Assembly: GCF_000739065.1 (NCBI RefSeq)
Contig: NZ_CP009149.1
Coordinates: forward strand, 806,001 to 870,000
Direction: 5' to 3'
DNA length: 64,000 nt
DNA from: Methanocaldococcus bathoardescens
GTDB lineage: Archaea; AGJL01; Methanococci; Methanococcales; Methanocaldococcaceae
Shown: positions 9,661 to 20,631 of the stretch, in pieces
Position numbering within the stretch: the stretch's first letter is position 1
Layout: each line of letters opens with the position of its first letter
The notes under the pieces: model-generated
Database searches by the model: none
What the model saw: only the letters and a program-made list of their open reading frames with translations
Told to the model about the DNA's origin: nothing
Translations under genes and position numbers: made by a program

Positions 9661-9801
9661 TTATTTCTTAAAAAGATGTCCATGAGCTTTATTTACATGT
9701 CTTGTATAATCTTTTGAGTATCTGAAAATCTTTCCACATCTTGGACATTTAAAGAATGTTTCCCCATCTCTACTTGTTATTTTTATAGCTTTTAATCTCA
9801 T
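9661..9801 (-). CDS. Single C2H2 zinc-finger mini-protein
   Basis: 46 residues, leftward from ATG 9801 with GGGGGGTGA upstream. It contains one finger: [22 protein letters not shown], i.e. Cx2C-x12-Hx4H with the conserved aromatic (F) and hydrophobic positions of a classical C2H2 finger. Flanking residues are basic. Such stand-alone C2H2 proteins are known in archaea and are presumed to bind nucleic acid. Target unknown. Confidence 0.85.
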   Translation of the reverse strand: MRLKAIKITSRDGETFFKCPRCGKIFRYSKDYTRHVNKAHGHLFKK

Positions 9802-9932
9802 ACAATCTCACCCCCCTATAATTGTTATTGCTGAGGAGGTGAGTTATATAAATGTCAAAATAGATATTATCTAAATTAGGAATGTTAAAATGAGTATAAA
9901 AATTTTTCTCTGAAAAATGTGGGGGAGGGATT

Positions 9933-12032
9933 ATGAGCTTAAAATATATTTTTTATCCAAAATCTATAGCTGTTATAGGAGCTTCAAAAACTGAAGGGAA
10001 GGTTGGCTATGCACTAATGAAAAACTTAAAAGATTTTAATGGGAAAATATATCCTGTAAATCCAAAATATGATGAGATATTTGGAATAAAATGCTATAAA
10101 TCAGTTTTAGACATTGAAGATGATGTAGATTTAGCTGTTATAGTTGTTCCAAACGTTGTTGTTCCTAAAGTATTAGAAGAATGTGGAGAAAAAGGAGTTA
10201 AAGGGGCTGTAATTATTACAGCTGGATTTTCAGAAGTAGGAAATTATGAGTTGGAAAATAAAGTTAAAGAAATAGCAAAAAGATACAACATAAGAATTAT
10301 AGGGCCTAATTGTTTAGGTATCATGAATACTCACATAAACCTAAATGCTACATTTGCAAAGATATTCCCACCAAAAGGAGGAGTTTCAATAATCTCACAA
10401 AGTGGAGCTGTTTTAAACGCCATATTAGATATCGCCCCTTTATTGAATATTGGTTTCTCTAAGGTTGTTAGTATTGGAAATAAAGCGGATATTCAGGAAA
10501 GTGATTTATTGGAATATTTTTTAGATGATGAAGATACTAAGATAGTTGTTTTATACATAGAAGGATTAAAGGATAAGAGATTTTTAAAAGTTGCTAAAAA
10601 GCTATCTAAGAAAAAGCCAATAATTGCTTTAAAATCTGGAAGAACTGAAATGGGGAAGAAGGCAGCAAAATCCCACACAGGCTCTTTAGCTGGAGAGGAT
10701 GCTATTTATGAGGCAGCGTTTAAAGAAGCTGGGATAATTAGGGCATATACGTTTGAAGAGTTAGTTGATTTAATTCATCTCTTTTCAACTCAGCCAACAA
10801 TAAGCTCAAATGAAATTGGGATTATAACAAATGCTGGAGGATTTGGAGTTTTAGCGGCTGATAGCTGTGTTGATTATAACATGAGATTATCTAATTTTAG
10901 CCAATCAACAATAGAAAAGCTTAAAGAAATTTTGCCTCAAACTGCCAATATATCAAATCCGTTAGATATTATTGGAGATGCCACACCAGAGAGATATAAA
11001 AAGGTTATAGAAGTTTTAGCTGAAGATAGCAACGTTAAAGGGCTTTTAGTTATATTAACACCACAAGAGATGACAAAACCGTTAGAGGTTGCTAAATCTA
11101 TTATAGAAGTTAAAAATTACCATAAAGAATTTGAAAATAAACCGTTAATTACTTCATTTGTTGGAGGAGTTTCAGTTAAAGGAGCTAAAAGTTATTTAAG
11201 GAAAAATGGAATTCCATCCTATATAACACCAGAAAATGGAGTCAAAGCTCTATCTCATCTCTATAAATATAACTTAATGAAAGTTAAGGAAGATTATGAT
11301 GAATACTTAGAAAATATTAAAGAAGAGTTCTTAAAAATCACAGAAGAAAATAGAGATATTATTAAAGAATTGCTACAAAATCCAAACGAGTATAAAGCTA
11401 AAAAATTATTGAGCATTTATGGATTTCCAGTTCCTAAAGGCTATTTAGCTAAAAATGAAGATGAAGCTTTAGAATATTGTAAAAAATTAGGAAAATGTGT
11501 AATGAAAATTGTTTCACCACAAATAATACATAAGACAGAGGCAGGAGGAGTTATAATAAATCCAAAAAATCCTAAAGAGGCATTTAAAAAATTAATTGAA
11601 AATGCCAAAGAATATGCAAAAAGAATGGGCATTGATGATTTAATTATAGAAGGAGTGTTAGTTGAAGAGTTCATTGAGAAAGATAAGATGGAAATTATAG
11701 TTGGAGCTAAGAGAGATGATATTTTTGGCTCTGTTGTGATGGTTGGATTGGGAGGAGTGTTTGTTGAAGTTTTAAAGGATGTGAGCTTTGGCATTTCACC
11801 AATAACAAGGGACTTTGCTCTTAATATGTTAAAAGAATTAAAATCATATAGAGTGTTAGAAGGTGTTAGAGGAAGGCCTAAGAGAGATATTAACTTTATT
11901 GCTGATACTCTAATAAAGATTGGAGTATTTATGGACATTCACAATGAGATTAAGGAAATGGACTTAAACCCAATATTTGTCTTTAATAATAAAGAAGGTG
12001 GTTGTATAGGAGATGCAAGAATAATAAAATAA
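9933..12032 (+). CDS. ADP-forming acetyl-CoA synthetase, fused alpha-beta
   Basis: Converts acyl-CoA + ADP + Pi to acid + CoA + ATP (substrate-level phosphorylation), cytoplasmic. The alpha part (about residues 1-460) has a CoA-binding start YPKSIAVIGAS and the phospho-histidine loop SHTGSLAGED with H248. The beta part (about 470-699) is ATP-grasp, with IIHKTEAGGV carrying the second conserved His. The 699-aa length fits single-chain ACD/NDP-forming acyl-CoA synthetases. It has a strong GGGGGAGGG ribosome-binding site. Substrate preference (acetyl versus other acyl) cannot be read. Confidence 0.92.
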   Translation: MSLKYIFYPKSIAVIGASKTEGKVGYALMKNLKDFNGKIYPVNPKYDEIFGIKCYKSVLDIEDDVDLAVIVVPNVVVPKVLEECGEKGVKGAVIITAGFSEVGNYELENKVKEIAKRYNIRIIGPNCLGIMNTHINLNATFAKIFPPKGGVSIISQSGAVLNAILDIAPLLNIGFSKVVSIGNKADIQESDLLEYFLDDEDTKIVVLYIEGLKDKRFLKVAKKLSKKKPIIALKSGRTEMGKKAAKSHTGSLAGEDAIYEAAFKEAGIIRAYTFEELVDLIHLFSTQPTISSNEIGIITNAGGFGVLAADSCVDYNMRLSNFSQSTIEKLKEILPQTANISNPLDIIGDATPERYKKVIEVLAEDSNVKGLLVILTPQEMTKPLEVAKSIIEVKNYHKEFENKPLITSFVGGVSVKGAKSYLRKNGIPSYITPENGVKALSHLYKYNLMKVKEDYDEYLENIKEEFLKITEENRDIIKELLQNPNEYKAKKLLSIYGFPVPKGYLAKNEDEALEYCKKLGKCVMKIVSPQIIHKTEAGGVIINPKNPKEAFKKLIENAKEYAKRMGIDDLIIEGVLVEEFIEKDKMEIIVGAKRDDIFGSVVMVGLGGVFVEVLKDVSFGISPITRDFALNMLKELKSYRVLEGVRGRPKRDINFIADTLIKIGVFMDIHNEIKEMDLNPIFVFNNKEGGCIGDARIIK

Positions 12033-12108
12033 ACATAAATTTTTAAAATTTTTAAAAAATTATCCATAAATTAATTTATTTCAGAAAAAACAGATAAATA
12101 ATAATAGA

Positions 12109-12142
12109 GCTAACCGGTCCCAAAATTGGGTTCCCGGTTAGC
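12109..12142 (-). promoter_or_regulatory. Archaeal SECIS element
   Basis: Read leftward, the 9-bp stem GCTAACCGG/CCGGTTAGC encloses an asymmetric internal loop, GAA on the 5' side and a single A on the 3' side, then a short CCC/GGG stem and an AU-rich loop. This GAA/A loop topped by a short GC stem is the signature of archaeal SECIS elements, which sit in the 3' UTR and direct Sec insertion at UGA. Here the stop codon (12138-12140) of the selenoprotein gene lies inside the stem itself. The hairpin directly follows the HesB-like frame with its in-frame TGA, so both lines of evidence agree. Confidence 0.92.
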
Positions 12143-12425
12143 ACTCACCGCTACCTTTTATCTTAAGATACTTTCCAAATATTGACCTTCTTAATGAGAT
12201 ATTAACTTCATCAAGCCATTGGTCTGCTATAGGGTCGATGTAGATTTTAAATTCGTTGTCATAGATTAATTTGTCATTTTCATTTGGTTGAGCTATTGAA
12301 ATTCCAAATTTAGGTCCTCCTCACCCAAACCCTTCAAAGTGTATAACTACTGTATCCTGGTTAGCTTTCTTTAACTTATCCAAGATGAACTCCTTAGCTT
12401 CATCTGATATAACTACCTTCTTCAT
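12138..12425 (-). CDS. HesB/IscA-like selenoprotein (Sec at UGA codon 35)
   Basis: Read leftward from ATG 12425 (GGTGAT upstream) the frame gives 95 residues: VVISDEAKEFI at the start, then FEGFG-U-GGPKFGI with TGA at 12321-12323, and ends SGEC. The GCGGP-type motif of HesB/A-type Fe-S carrier proteins has its cysteine replaced by selenocysteine. The coding sense continues in frame beyond TGA for 60 residues with no further stop, and a SECIS hairpin follows immediately. HesB-like selenoproteins are known in methanogens. The role is presumably Fe-S or selenium/sulfur handling. SepSecS for making Sec-tRNA is encoded at 23527-24831. Confidence 0.93.
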
Positions 12426-12583
12426 TTTTTATCACCACGCATTATCTGATTTATTATTATAACTTATCTCATATATATAATTTATGGTTATGTCAATACT
12501 TAACACAACCACTGATAAACTACAAAAGAATAAAAAAGAATAAAAATAATATAATTAATTTTATTATAAGATGAATAATTGAA

Positions 12584-12604
12584 AAACATCCAAAGCTGAT
12601 GTTT
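12584..12604 (+). promoter_or_regulatory. Small hairpin in the psmA leader
   Basis: AAACATC and GATGTTT (7 bp, 7-base loop) form a perfect inverted repeat 32 bases before the psmA start codon. It could be an operator for a dimeric repressor or a leader hairpin. Apart from this, the 210-base divergent region shows only AT-rich promoter-like sequence. Confidence 0.35.
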
Positions 12605-12635
12605 ATTTAGATTATTATATTTTTGGAGGGAAAGC

Positions 12636-13421
12636 ATGCAAATGGTGCCACCAAGTGCTTATGATAGAGCAATTACAGTATTTAGCCCAGAGGGTAGATT
12701 GTATCAAGTGGAATATGCAAGAGAAGCTGTAAGAAGAGGGACAACAGCGATAGGTATTGCTTGTAAAGATGGTGTTGTCTTAGCGGTTGATAGAAGGATA
12801 ACAAGCAAACTCGTAAAAATTAGGTCAATAGAGAAGATATTCCAAATTGACGACCACGTTGCTGCTGCTACATCTGGATTAGTTGCTGATGCAAGAGTTT
12901 TAATTGATAGAGCAAGATTGGAAGCTCAAATTTACAGATTAACATACGGAGAGGAAATATCAATTGAAATGTTAGCTAAAAAGATTTGTGATATTAAACA
13001 AGCTTATACTCAACATGGAGGAGTTAGACCGTTTGGAGTTTCATTATTAATTGCTGGAATAGACAAAAATGAAGCAAGATTGTTTGAAACAGACCCAAGT
13101 GGGGCTTTAATTGAATATAAAGCAACAGCAATAGGTAGTGGAAGACCTGTAGTTATGGAACTCTTAGAGAAAGAGTATAGAGAGGATATAACATTAGATG
13201 AAGGTTTAGAGTTGGCAATAACTGCTCTAACAAAAGCAAATGAAGATATAAAACCTGAAAATGTTGATGTTTGTGTTATAACAGTTAAAGATTCACAATT
13301 TAAAAAAATTCCTACAGAAGAAATAAAAAAACTCATAGAAAAAGTTAAAAAGAAATTAAATGAAGAAAATAAAACAGAAGAAGAAAATAAAGAAGAAACT
13401 GAAGAAAAACAAGAAGAATAA
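12636..13421 (+). CDS. psmA: 20S proteasome alpha subunit
   Basis: Forms the outer seven-membered rings of the archaeal 20S core; its N-terminal gate is opened by PAN. The alpha-type N-terminus is intact: MQMVPPSAYDRAITVFSPEG with RLYQVEYA, the family signature. GTTAIGI and later proteasome-fold segments follow. The length, 261 aa, is usual. The last ~25 residues are a Glu/Lys/Asn-rich acidic tail that probably hangs free. GGAGGG lies before the ATG. It is a single gene, with the beta subunit not in this window. Confidence 0.97.
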   Translation: MQMVPPSAYDRAITVFSPEGRLYQVEYAREAVRRGTTAIGIACKDGVVLAVDRRITSKLVKIRSIEKIFQIDDHVAAATSGLVADARVLIDRARLEAQIYRLTYGEEISIEMLAKKICDIKQAYTQHGGVRPFGVSLLIAGIDKNEARLFETDPSGALIEYKATAIGSGRPVVMELLEKEYREDITLDEGLELAITALTKANEDIKPENVDVCVITVKDSQFKKIPTEEIKKLIEKVKKKLNEENKTEEENKEETEEKQEE

Positions 13422-13573
13422 ATCATAGTAAAATTTTTAAATCCGCTATTTTAAATTATTTTTTAGATATTAATAATATTTAGAGTATCTTGCTCATTAT
13501 TACTCACTAAAGTAATTTTTATAAATTCAAAACCCTTTAGCCGAAACATTTATATAATGTGGGGAGGGATATT

Positions 13574-14281
13574 ATGGTGTCCTTAGAAGAGGCAGTAATT
13601 GCAAGATATAATTCACATGGCGAAAAATTTGAAATTTTAGTTGACCCATATTTAGCAGCTAAGCTTAAAGAAGGTCAAAATGTAGATATAGATGACCTTT
13701 TAGCTGTTGAAGTAGTGTTTAGAGATGCAAATAAAGGGGAAAAAGCCCCTGAAGAGCTTTTATCAAAGGTCTTTGGAACAACAGATGTTAAAGAAATTGC
13801 TAAAAAAATTATATTAAAAGGTCAAGTTCAATTAACTGCTAAGCAGAGAGAAGAAATTAGAGAACAAAAGAAAAGGCAAATTATAACCATAATTAGTAGA
13901 AACACCATAAATCCCCAAACAGATACACCACATCCACCACATAGAATTGAAAAAGCAATGGAAGAATTAAGAATTAATATTGACATTTACAAAAGTGCCG
14001 AAGAACAAGTTCCTGAAATTGTTAAAAAGCTTAAAAAAGTTCTTCCTATTAGGTTTGAAAAGAGAGACATTGCTGTTAAAATCCCAGCAGAATTTGCTTC
14101 TAAGGCATATAATGCTTTATACCAATTTGGAGCTGTTAAGCAGGAAGAATGGCAGCCAGATGGTTCTTTAATTGTATTAATTGAAATACCAAGTGGTATT
14201 GAAGCAGAGTTCTATGCTCATTTAAACAAAATAACCAAAGGAAATGTTCAAACAAAAGTTGTTAAGAAGTATAGTGAATAA
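13574..14281 (+). CDS. SBDS ribosome maturation protein homologue
   Basis: Archaeal orthologue of Shwachman-Bodian-Diamond protein (Sdo1), which in eukaryotes releases eIF6/Tif6 from the 60S subunit. It contains the SBDS N-terminal domain ([19 protein letters not shown]) with the helical middle domain [24 protein letters not shown] and a C-terminal ferredoxin-like domain. 235 aa from ATG 13574, which follows GGGGAGGGAT; the upstream GTG 13559 would sit in the ribosome-binding site. It heads the L37Ae-RpoP-Brix-Pcc1 run, a common archaeal arrangement. Confidence 0.95.
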   Translation: MVSLEEAVIARYNSHGEKFEILVDPYLAAKLKEGQNVDIDDLLAVEVVFRDANKGEKAPEELLSKVFGTTDVKEIAKKIILKGQVQLTAKQREEIREQKKRQIITIISRNTINPQTDTPHPPHRIEKAMEELRINIDIYKSAEEQVPEIVKKLKKVLPIRFEKRDIAVKIPAEFASKAYNALYQFGAVKQEEWQPDGSLIVLIEIPSGIEAEFYAHLNKITKGNVQTKVVKKYSE

Positions 14282-14312
14282 TTTATAGAAATTAAAGATG
14301 AGGTGAGAGAGT

Positions 14313-14591
14313 ATGTTCAGCCACACAAAGAAAGTAGGACCAACAGGAAGATTCGGACCAAGATATGGTTTAAAAATTAGAGTTAGAGTTAGAGATGTTG
14401 AAATTAAAGCAAAAAAGAAATATAAATGCCCTGTTTGTGGATTTCCAAAATTAAAGAGAGCTTCAACATCAATATGGGTTTGTGGAAAGTGTGGGGCTAA
14501 GATAGCTGGAGGAGCTTACACACCAGAAACTGGGGCAGGTAAAGCTGTTATGAAAGCAATTAGAAGAATCGTTGAGAGAAAAGAAGAATAA
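14313..14591 (+). CDS. rpl37ae: Large ribosomal subunit protein eL43 (L37Ae)
   Basis: A 92-residue zinc-binding ribosomal protein: [17 protein letters not shown] at the start, zinc ribbon CPVCG...CGKC (about residues 38-60), and basic C-terminus [18 protein letters not shown]. Length and sequence are typical. GGTGAGAG precedes ATG 14313. It belongs to the SBDS-RpoP-Brix unit. Confidence 0.96.
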   Translation: MFSHTKKVGPTGRFGPRYGLKIRVRVRDVEIKAKKKYKCPVCGFPKLKRASTSIWVCGKCGAKIAGGAYTPETGAGKAVMKAIRRIVERKEE

Positions 14592-14654
14592 TTTATCAAA
14601 ACTTTATATCTAATTTTTTCTTTTAAAATACCAAAATTATTTTGGGGATAAATT

Positions 14655-14795
14655 ATGGTTGAATATAAGTGTTTAAACTGTAAAAAAATTATAAAATTTG
14701 AAGAGTTAGGAAATAGAGCAAGATGTCCTTACTGCAGTTATAAAATATTAGTTAAACTTAGACCAAAAGTAGTTAAACATGTAAAGGCGAGGTAA
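14655..14795 (+). CDS. rpoP: DNA-directed RNA polymerase subunit P (Rpo12)
   Basis: 46 residues with the Rpb12/RpoP zinc finger: YKCLNCKK at the start, then [12 protein letters not shown], with a basic C-terminus ([11 protein letters not shown]). Subunit P is essential for archaeal open-complex formation. The ATG at 14655 follows TTTGGGGAT. The stop is one base before the ATG of the Brix-domain gene, so the two are coupled. Confidence 0.94.
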   Translation: MVEYKCLNCKKIIKFEELGNRARCPYCSYKILVKLRPKVVKHVKAR

Positions 14796-14796
14796 A

Positions 14797-15312
14797 ATGA
14801 TACTCACAACCTCAAGAAAACCTTCTCAAAGAACAAGAAGTTTTGTTAGAGATTTAGAGAGAACTTTAAATTTGCCTTATGTTCAGAGAGGGAAGCTTTC
14901 ATTAAAGGAGATTTTTGAAATGGATAAGCATGTTCTTTTAATTGGTGAATTTAAAGCCAACCCTGGAACTTTAGTTGTTTATGATGTTGAAAATGAGAGA
15001 AGGTTGTCAAGCTTCATTTCTGTTAAGTTACAGAGAGAGATTTGTGGAGAGAAAATATATAATGATGATGGAATAAGAATAAAGATTAGTAAAGAGCTTA
15101 AAGATAATGAAGAGTTCCAAAAACACTATGAAATCTATGATGAATTTTTGTTCCAACATTTAAATATTGATGAAGATAGCGAGATAACATTAAGATTAGA
15201 AAAAGATTCAAAATATCTATTTGCTATCCAATTTTATAAGGGAAGGGTTAAGATAGGTCCTTTAATTAGAGTAAAATCTATTAAGCTATTTGACAGCCTT
15301 TATGATAAATAA
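14797..15312 (+). CDS. Brix-domain rRNA processing protein (Imp4-like)
   Basis: A 171-residue Brix fold: [22 protein letters not shown] at the start is the Imp4-type signature, and [14 protein letters not shown] lies near the end. Eukaryotic homologues act in pre-rRNA processing. The archaeal single-domain form is presumed to act in ribosome assembly. It is immediately downstream of rpoP, with GGCGAGG as ribosome-binding site, and upstream of Pcc1. Confidence 0.9.
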   Translation: MILTTSRKPSQRTRSFVRDLERTLNLPYVQRGKLSLKEIFEMDKHVLLIGEFKANPGTLVVYDVENERRLSSFISVKLQREICGEKIYNDDGIRIKISKELKDNEEFQKHYEIYDEFLFQHLNIDEDSEITLRLEKDSKYLFAIQFYKGRVKIGPLIRVKSIKLFDSLYDK

Positions 15313-15321
15313 GGGATTTTT

Positions 15322-15564
15322 ATGAATTCTTTTGAACTAATATTAGAGTTTGATAATGAGGAAGAGGCAGGAGTTATTTATAAATCTATATTTTTAGAAC
15401 ATTTAACTTCTCAAATAAAATCCTCTGCTACAATGGAAATAAATAAAAATGTAATAAAGATAAATGTTAAAGCTGAAGATATTTCTATATTAAAGGCATC
15501 CATCTACTCTTACTTAAGATGGATAGGTGTAGCACAAAACATTTATAAGATTTGTAAAGAATAA
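15322..15564 (+). CDS. KEOPS complex subunit Pcc1
   Basis: An 80-residue dimerising subunit of KEOPS, which makes threonylcarbamoyl-A37 on tRNA with Kae1/Bud32/Cgi121. It shows the small alpha/beta Pcc1 pattern: ELILEFDNEEEAGVIYKSI, then INVKAEDISILKASIYSYLRWIG. The position right after the Brix gene is the conserved archaeal context. A weak AAGGGA motif precedes the ATG. Confidence 0.88.
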   Translation: MNSFELILEFDNEEEAGVIYKSIFLEHLTSQIKSSATMEINKNVIKINVKAEDISILKASIYSYLRWIGVAQNIYKICKE

Positions 15565-15612
15565 ACTACCTAAACTCTTTTATTGATAAAGTTGATATGA
15601 GGAGGTGGTAAT

Positions 15613-15840
15613 TTGGCTAAGATATTTAGAATAACAGGGCAAATATTAAAAAAAGGAGAGCCAATGTTATTTAGAAAGGAATACAAAGCTTTAAAGCCAG
15701 AGCATGCTTTAGAGATACTATACTCTGAATTTGGGGGAAGATACAAAGTTAAGAGGTCAAAAATAAAAATCTTAAATATTGAAGAAATAAGTCCAGAAGA
15801 TGTAACAGACCCTGTCTTAAAGAAATTAGTTACAGCTTAA
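15613..15840 (+). CDS. rpl18a: Large ribosomal subunit protein eL20 (L18a/LX)
   Basis: 75 residues matching archaeal LX: AKIFRITGQILKKGEPMLFRKEYKALKPEHALE, ending SPEDVTDPVLKKLVTA. Translation starts at TTG 15613, placed ideally after GGAGGTGG. It is the last ribosomal gene of the run, with a T-rich stretch (15842-15880) after the stop that may terminate transcription. Confidence 0.9.
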   Translation: MAKIFRITGQILKKGEPMLFRKEYKALKPEHALEILYSEFGGRYKVKRSKIKILNIEEISPEDVTDPVLKKLVTA

Positions 15841-15921
15841 ATTCTTTTTTTACCTATTTTTTATTTTTATAATTTTTATTTTTGGCCCTATTTAATTTTA
15901 AAATTTTATTTTGGTGGTATT

Positions 15922-16336
15922 ATGGAAGATAGGATTGAATTTATCGCTAAGCATAAAAAATGGTTTGTAGTGAAAAAATTAAAAATAGATGAAAATACTG
16001 AAGATATTGAGATAGCAAGATTATTGGCATCTATAGATGAGACAGTTTTAAATAAAATCCCAGAATATTTACCATTTGATATGAATAAGTTATATGAGAT
16101 TGCAGATGAAATATATCAGAAGAAGAAAGGAAGAATTACAGAAGAAGAGATAGCAGAGGTGTTGAAAAAATTAAAATCACCTGCAACTACAAGAAAATTA
16201 AATGAAATTACTGAATCAAAGGAAGGAAAAGAAATACTTAAAGCTATTTTAAACAATATAATCTTAGAGAGATTAGGAATTCAAACAAGAGTCTCTCCAA
16301 AAGTTATTGAGAAATATATAGAGAAGGAGAGAGAAA

Positions 16337-16347
<11 letters not shown>
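15922..16347 (+). CDS. DUF2240-like archaeal protein
   Basis: A 141-residue mostly helical soluble protein. The N-terminal part DRIEFIAKHKKWFV and the winged-helix-like middle ITEEEIAEVLKKLKSPATTRKLNEI fit the archaeal DUF2240 family. No catalytic motif is evident; a nucleic-acid-binding helix-turn-helix is possible. The stop overlaps the start of the radical SAM gene by 11 bases, so they are in one operon. Confidence 0.6.
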
Positions 16348-18174
<1,827 letters not shown>

Positions 18175-18195
18175 ATTTTAATTCTAAAATTAATT

Positions 18196-18981
18196 TTAGT
18201 TCTTTATGCTTTCTTTTAATAAAACAATCTGCTCTCTCAATTTATGATTTCCTACTTTTCTGGCAATACTTAAAATTGATTCAACCTCCTCATCAAAATT
18301 TTTTAAAATTCCTTCTTCAATTCTATGAATCTTTAAATTTATTAAGAAGAGGGCTTCATAATCAAAAGATGATTTAAATTCTTTTTTATCTATAAAGTCT
18401 TTAACCATTTCTAAAATCTCTATAATTGATAATCTCTTCTGTATAAATTCTTCAGTTAATTTTCTCCTTCTTCTTCCAGTTAATAATAGCTCAATCTCAT
18501 TTTTTAACTCATAACTTCCCACTCTTAAAGCCATATTAGTTAAGCTCCTAACCTCGGAGTTATAATCTAAAACAATCCCCTCATCTAACCTTAAAATTTT
18601 TAAACCTATTAAGTTTAAAACGTGTCTATCTTCATAAGATTTATACGGTTTTTTCTCTATGTATCCTTTCAAATACTCCAAAATCTCAATAATCTTCTTT
18701 ATTTTATTTTTTTGAGACTTTGTTAATCTTTTCTTTTCCCCAAATAGTAAAAGGTTTATTTCTCTTTTCATGTCAAAGCTACCAACTTTTTTAGCTATTT
18801 CTGAAATTTTGCTTGCTATTGGTAGGATATCTTCATCTAAAATATCTCCTTTTTCAAGGTAATTTAGCATTAACCTTATAATTGCCTTTTCATCACTTCC
18901 TTCTTTTGCATACATACCTAAAATCTCCAAAATATAAATAAATTGCTCTATAATTTCTATTTTATTTTTCTTTAGTAGCAT
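18196..18981 (-). CDS. Hypothetical protein made of three internal repeats
   Basis: A 261-residue, all-helical, charged, soluble protein. Three units of ~80-85 residues are visible. Each ends in A.KVGSF/A.RVGSY/A.KVGNH followed by K.EI.LLL or REQIVLL, and each includes IIEILE near its start. I do not recognise the family; it may be Methanocaldococcus-specific. Transcription runs leftward, convergent with thi4 (22-base gap). No motif for catalysis or metal binding is seen. Confidence 0.75.
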   Translation of the reverse strand: MLLKKNKIEIIEQFIYILEILGMYAKEGSDEKAIIRLMLNYLEKGDILDEDILPIASKISEIAKKVGSFDMKREINLLLFGEKKRLTKSQKNKIKKIIEILEYLKGYIEKKPYKSYEDRHVLNLIGLKILRLDEGIVLDYNSEVRSLTNMALRVGSYELKNEIELLLTGRRRRKLTEEFIQKRLSIIEILEMVKDFIDKKEFKSSFDYEALFLINLKIHRIEEGILKNFDEEVESILSIARKVGNHKLREQIVLLKESIKN

Positions 18982-19025
18982 TTGAATCCCTTCATTAAGA
19001 GAAGATTATAAAAATAAGCTAAAAA

Positions 19026-20306
19026 TTACTCTAAAGATTTAAACACTTCTTCCATTGCATTAATCGTCTTATCAATAACTTCATCATCATGCTTTATTGA
19101 TGTAAAGCAACATTCAAACTGTGAAGGAGGAACAAAAACCCCTCTCTCCAACAATCCCCAGAAGTATTTCATAAATCTCTCAACATCACTCTGCTTAGCA
19201 ATTTCATAATTCACAACTTCTTTATCATTGAAGTAGATTTGAAACATTGAAGCAATATTATAAACTTTAGCTGGAATGTTATACTTATCAGCCAACTCTC
19301 TTAAAGTATCTGCCAATATCTTAGCTGTTCTTGCTGTTTCTTTATAAAACCTATCATCCAATTGTTCAAGTGTTGCAATTCCAGCAGTTATTGATATTGG
19401 ATTTCCGTTGAATGTTCCTGCTTGATATATAGCTCCTAATGGAGAGAATTGCTCCATAATCTCTCTCCTCCCCACAATAGCACCAATTGGAAATCCTCCT
19501 CCTAATATCTTTCCTAAGGTAGCAATATCTGGAACTACTCCAAAGTATTCTTGTGCCCCTCCCTTAGCTAATCTAAATCCAGTTATAACTTCATCAAATA
19601 TCAACAAAATCCCATTTTCCTCAGTTATCTCTCTCAAAAACTCCAAATAACCATCTTTTGGTAAGATACATCCGACATTACCCATAACTGGCTCGACTAT
19701 AATACAGGCAATTTCATCTTTATTTTCATTTATTGCTTTTTTTACAGCATCTTCATCATTAAACGGAATTAAGATAGTATTTTTTGTTGTCTCTTCTGGA
19801 ATTCCTGGAGAGTTTGGATGTCCATGAGTTAGAGCTCCGCTACCACTTTTAACTAAAACATAATCATGAGCTCCATGATAAGCTCCATCAAACTTAATAA
19901 TCTTCTTTCTTCCAGTAACCCCTCTTGCTAATCTTATTGCTGACATTGTAGCCTCTGTTCCAGAATTAACAAATCTAACCATTTCAGCACATGGAACTCT
20001 TTTAACAACCTCTTTAGCTAATATAATCTCTTTCTCTGTTGGACATCCATAAGCACTTCCCAATTCAAGTTGCTCTTTTACAGCCTCAATTATCTTTTCG
20101 TTTGCATGACCTAAAACCATTGGACCATAAGCTAAGCAATAATCTATATAGCAGTTTCCATCAACATCAAATAAATAGCAATCTTTAGCTTTTTCAACAA
20201 AAAATGGATATGGCTTAAAGTATCTAACTGGACTATTAACTCCTCCTACCAAATATTTTTTTGCTTCTTCAAATAATTCATTTGACCTATCCATTTTTAA
20301 AACCAT
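19026..20306 (-). CDS. hemL: Glutamate-1-semialdehyde 2,1-aminomutase
   Basis: Converts glutamate-1-semialdehyde to 5-aminolevulinate for tetrapyrroles (F430, cobamides, haem), PLP-dependent. It shows VGGVNSPVR near the N-terminus, the NSGTEATM pyridoxal-phosphate loop, FDEVITGFR, and GKILGGGFP with the Schiff-base lysine (about K266). 426 aa from ATG 20306, chosen because GGTGAAAAT precedes it; an upstream in-frame ATG (20339) lacks that signal. HemB, the next enzyme, is at 54349. Confidence 0.96.
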   Translation of the reverse strand: MVLKMDRSNELFEEAKKYLVGGVNSPVRYFKPYPFFVEKAKDCYLFDVDGNCYIDYCLAYGPMVLGHANEKIIEAVKEQLELGSAYGCPTEKEIILAKEVVKRVPCAEMVRFVNSGTEATMSAIRLARGVTGRKKIIKFDGAYHGAHDYVLVKSGSGALTHGHPNSPGIPEETTKNTILIPFNDEDAVKKAINENKDEIACIIVEPVMGNVGCILPKDGYLEFLREITEENGILLIFDEVITGFRLAKGGAQEYFGVVPDIATLGKILGGGFPIGAIVGRREIMEQFSPLGAIYQAGTFNGNPISITAGIATLEQLDDRFYKETARTAKILADTLRELADKYNIPAKVYNIASMFQIYFNDKEVVNYEIAKQSDVERFMKYFWGLLERGVFVPPSQFECCFTSIKHDDEVIDKTINAMEEVFKSLE

Positions 20307-20354
20307 ATTTTCACCTCTAACAACATAAATAATTTTCAATTTTCATTATTTCAT

Positions 20355-20630
20355 TTAAACCAACCCATTAAACTTTAACACCCAAACTACTATTGCCACT
20401 AAGAAAAATGGTAAAACTCCACAACCTAACCATTGTTTTTGAGTCAAACTTTCTTCTCCAAATGCTTTAGCAAAAATATGCCCAAAAATCACAGCCCCAA
20501 TAAATAAAAATATTAAGGTAGAGATTCCACTAAACATCCCTAACCCAGCAGTGTATACATAATTTGCCAAATAACCAAAAATAATTCCACCAATTGCGTG
20601 AATTAAACAGCATTTTCCTTCTAAATCCAT
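20355..20630 (-). CDS. Small three-helix membrane protein
   Basis: 91 residues with three hydrophobic segments (about 11-30, 34-53, 68-87). The N-terminus is MDLEGKCCLIHAIGG, with cysteines on the likely cytoplasmic side, and IFAKAFGEESLTQKQWLGCG lies between helices 2 and 3. It resembles a methanogen-only family (possibly DUF5379), but function is unknown. It starts right at the stop of the preceding gene (20632), so the two are coupled. Confidence 0.75.
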   Translation of the reverse strand: MDLEGKCCLIHAIGGIIFGYLANYVYTAGLGMFSGISTLIFLFIGAVIFGHIFAKAFGEESLTQKQWLGCGVLPFFLVAIVVWVLKFNGLV

Positions 20631-20631
20631 A

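Noticed and set aside
11441-11938. 165-codon leftward frame inside the acetyl-CoA synthetase gene
   Set aside because: Antisense shadow of a well-recognised domain; no ribosome-binding site.
12109-12142. Hairpin as a bidirectional transcription terminator between convergent genes
   Set aside because: No T tract follows on either side, while the GAA/A internal loop and location fit SECIS.
12138-12425. Two short frames or a nonsense-mutated iron-sulfur carrier gene
   Set aside because: The downstream SECIS hairpin and the position of TGA at the conserved cysteine explain it as a selenoprotein.
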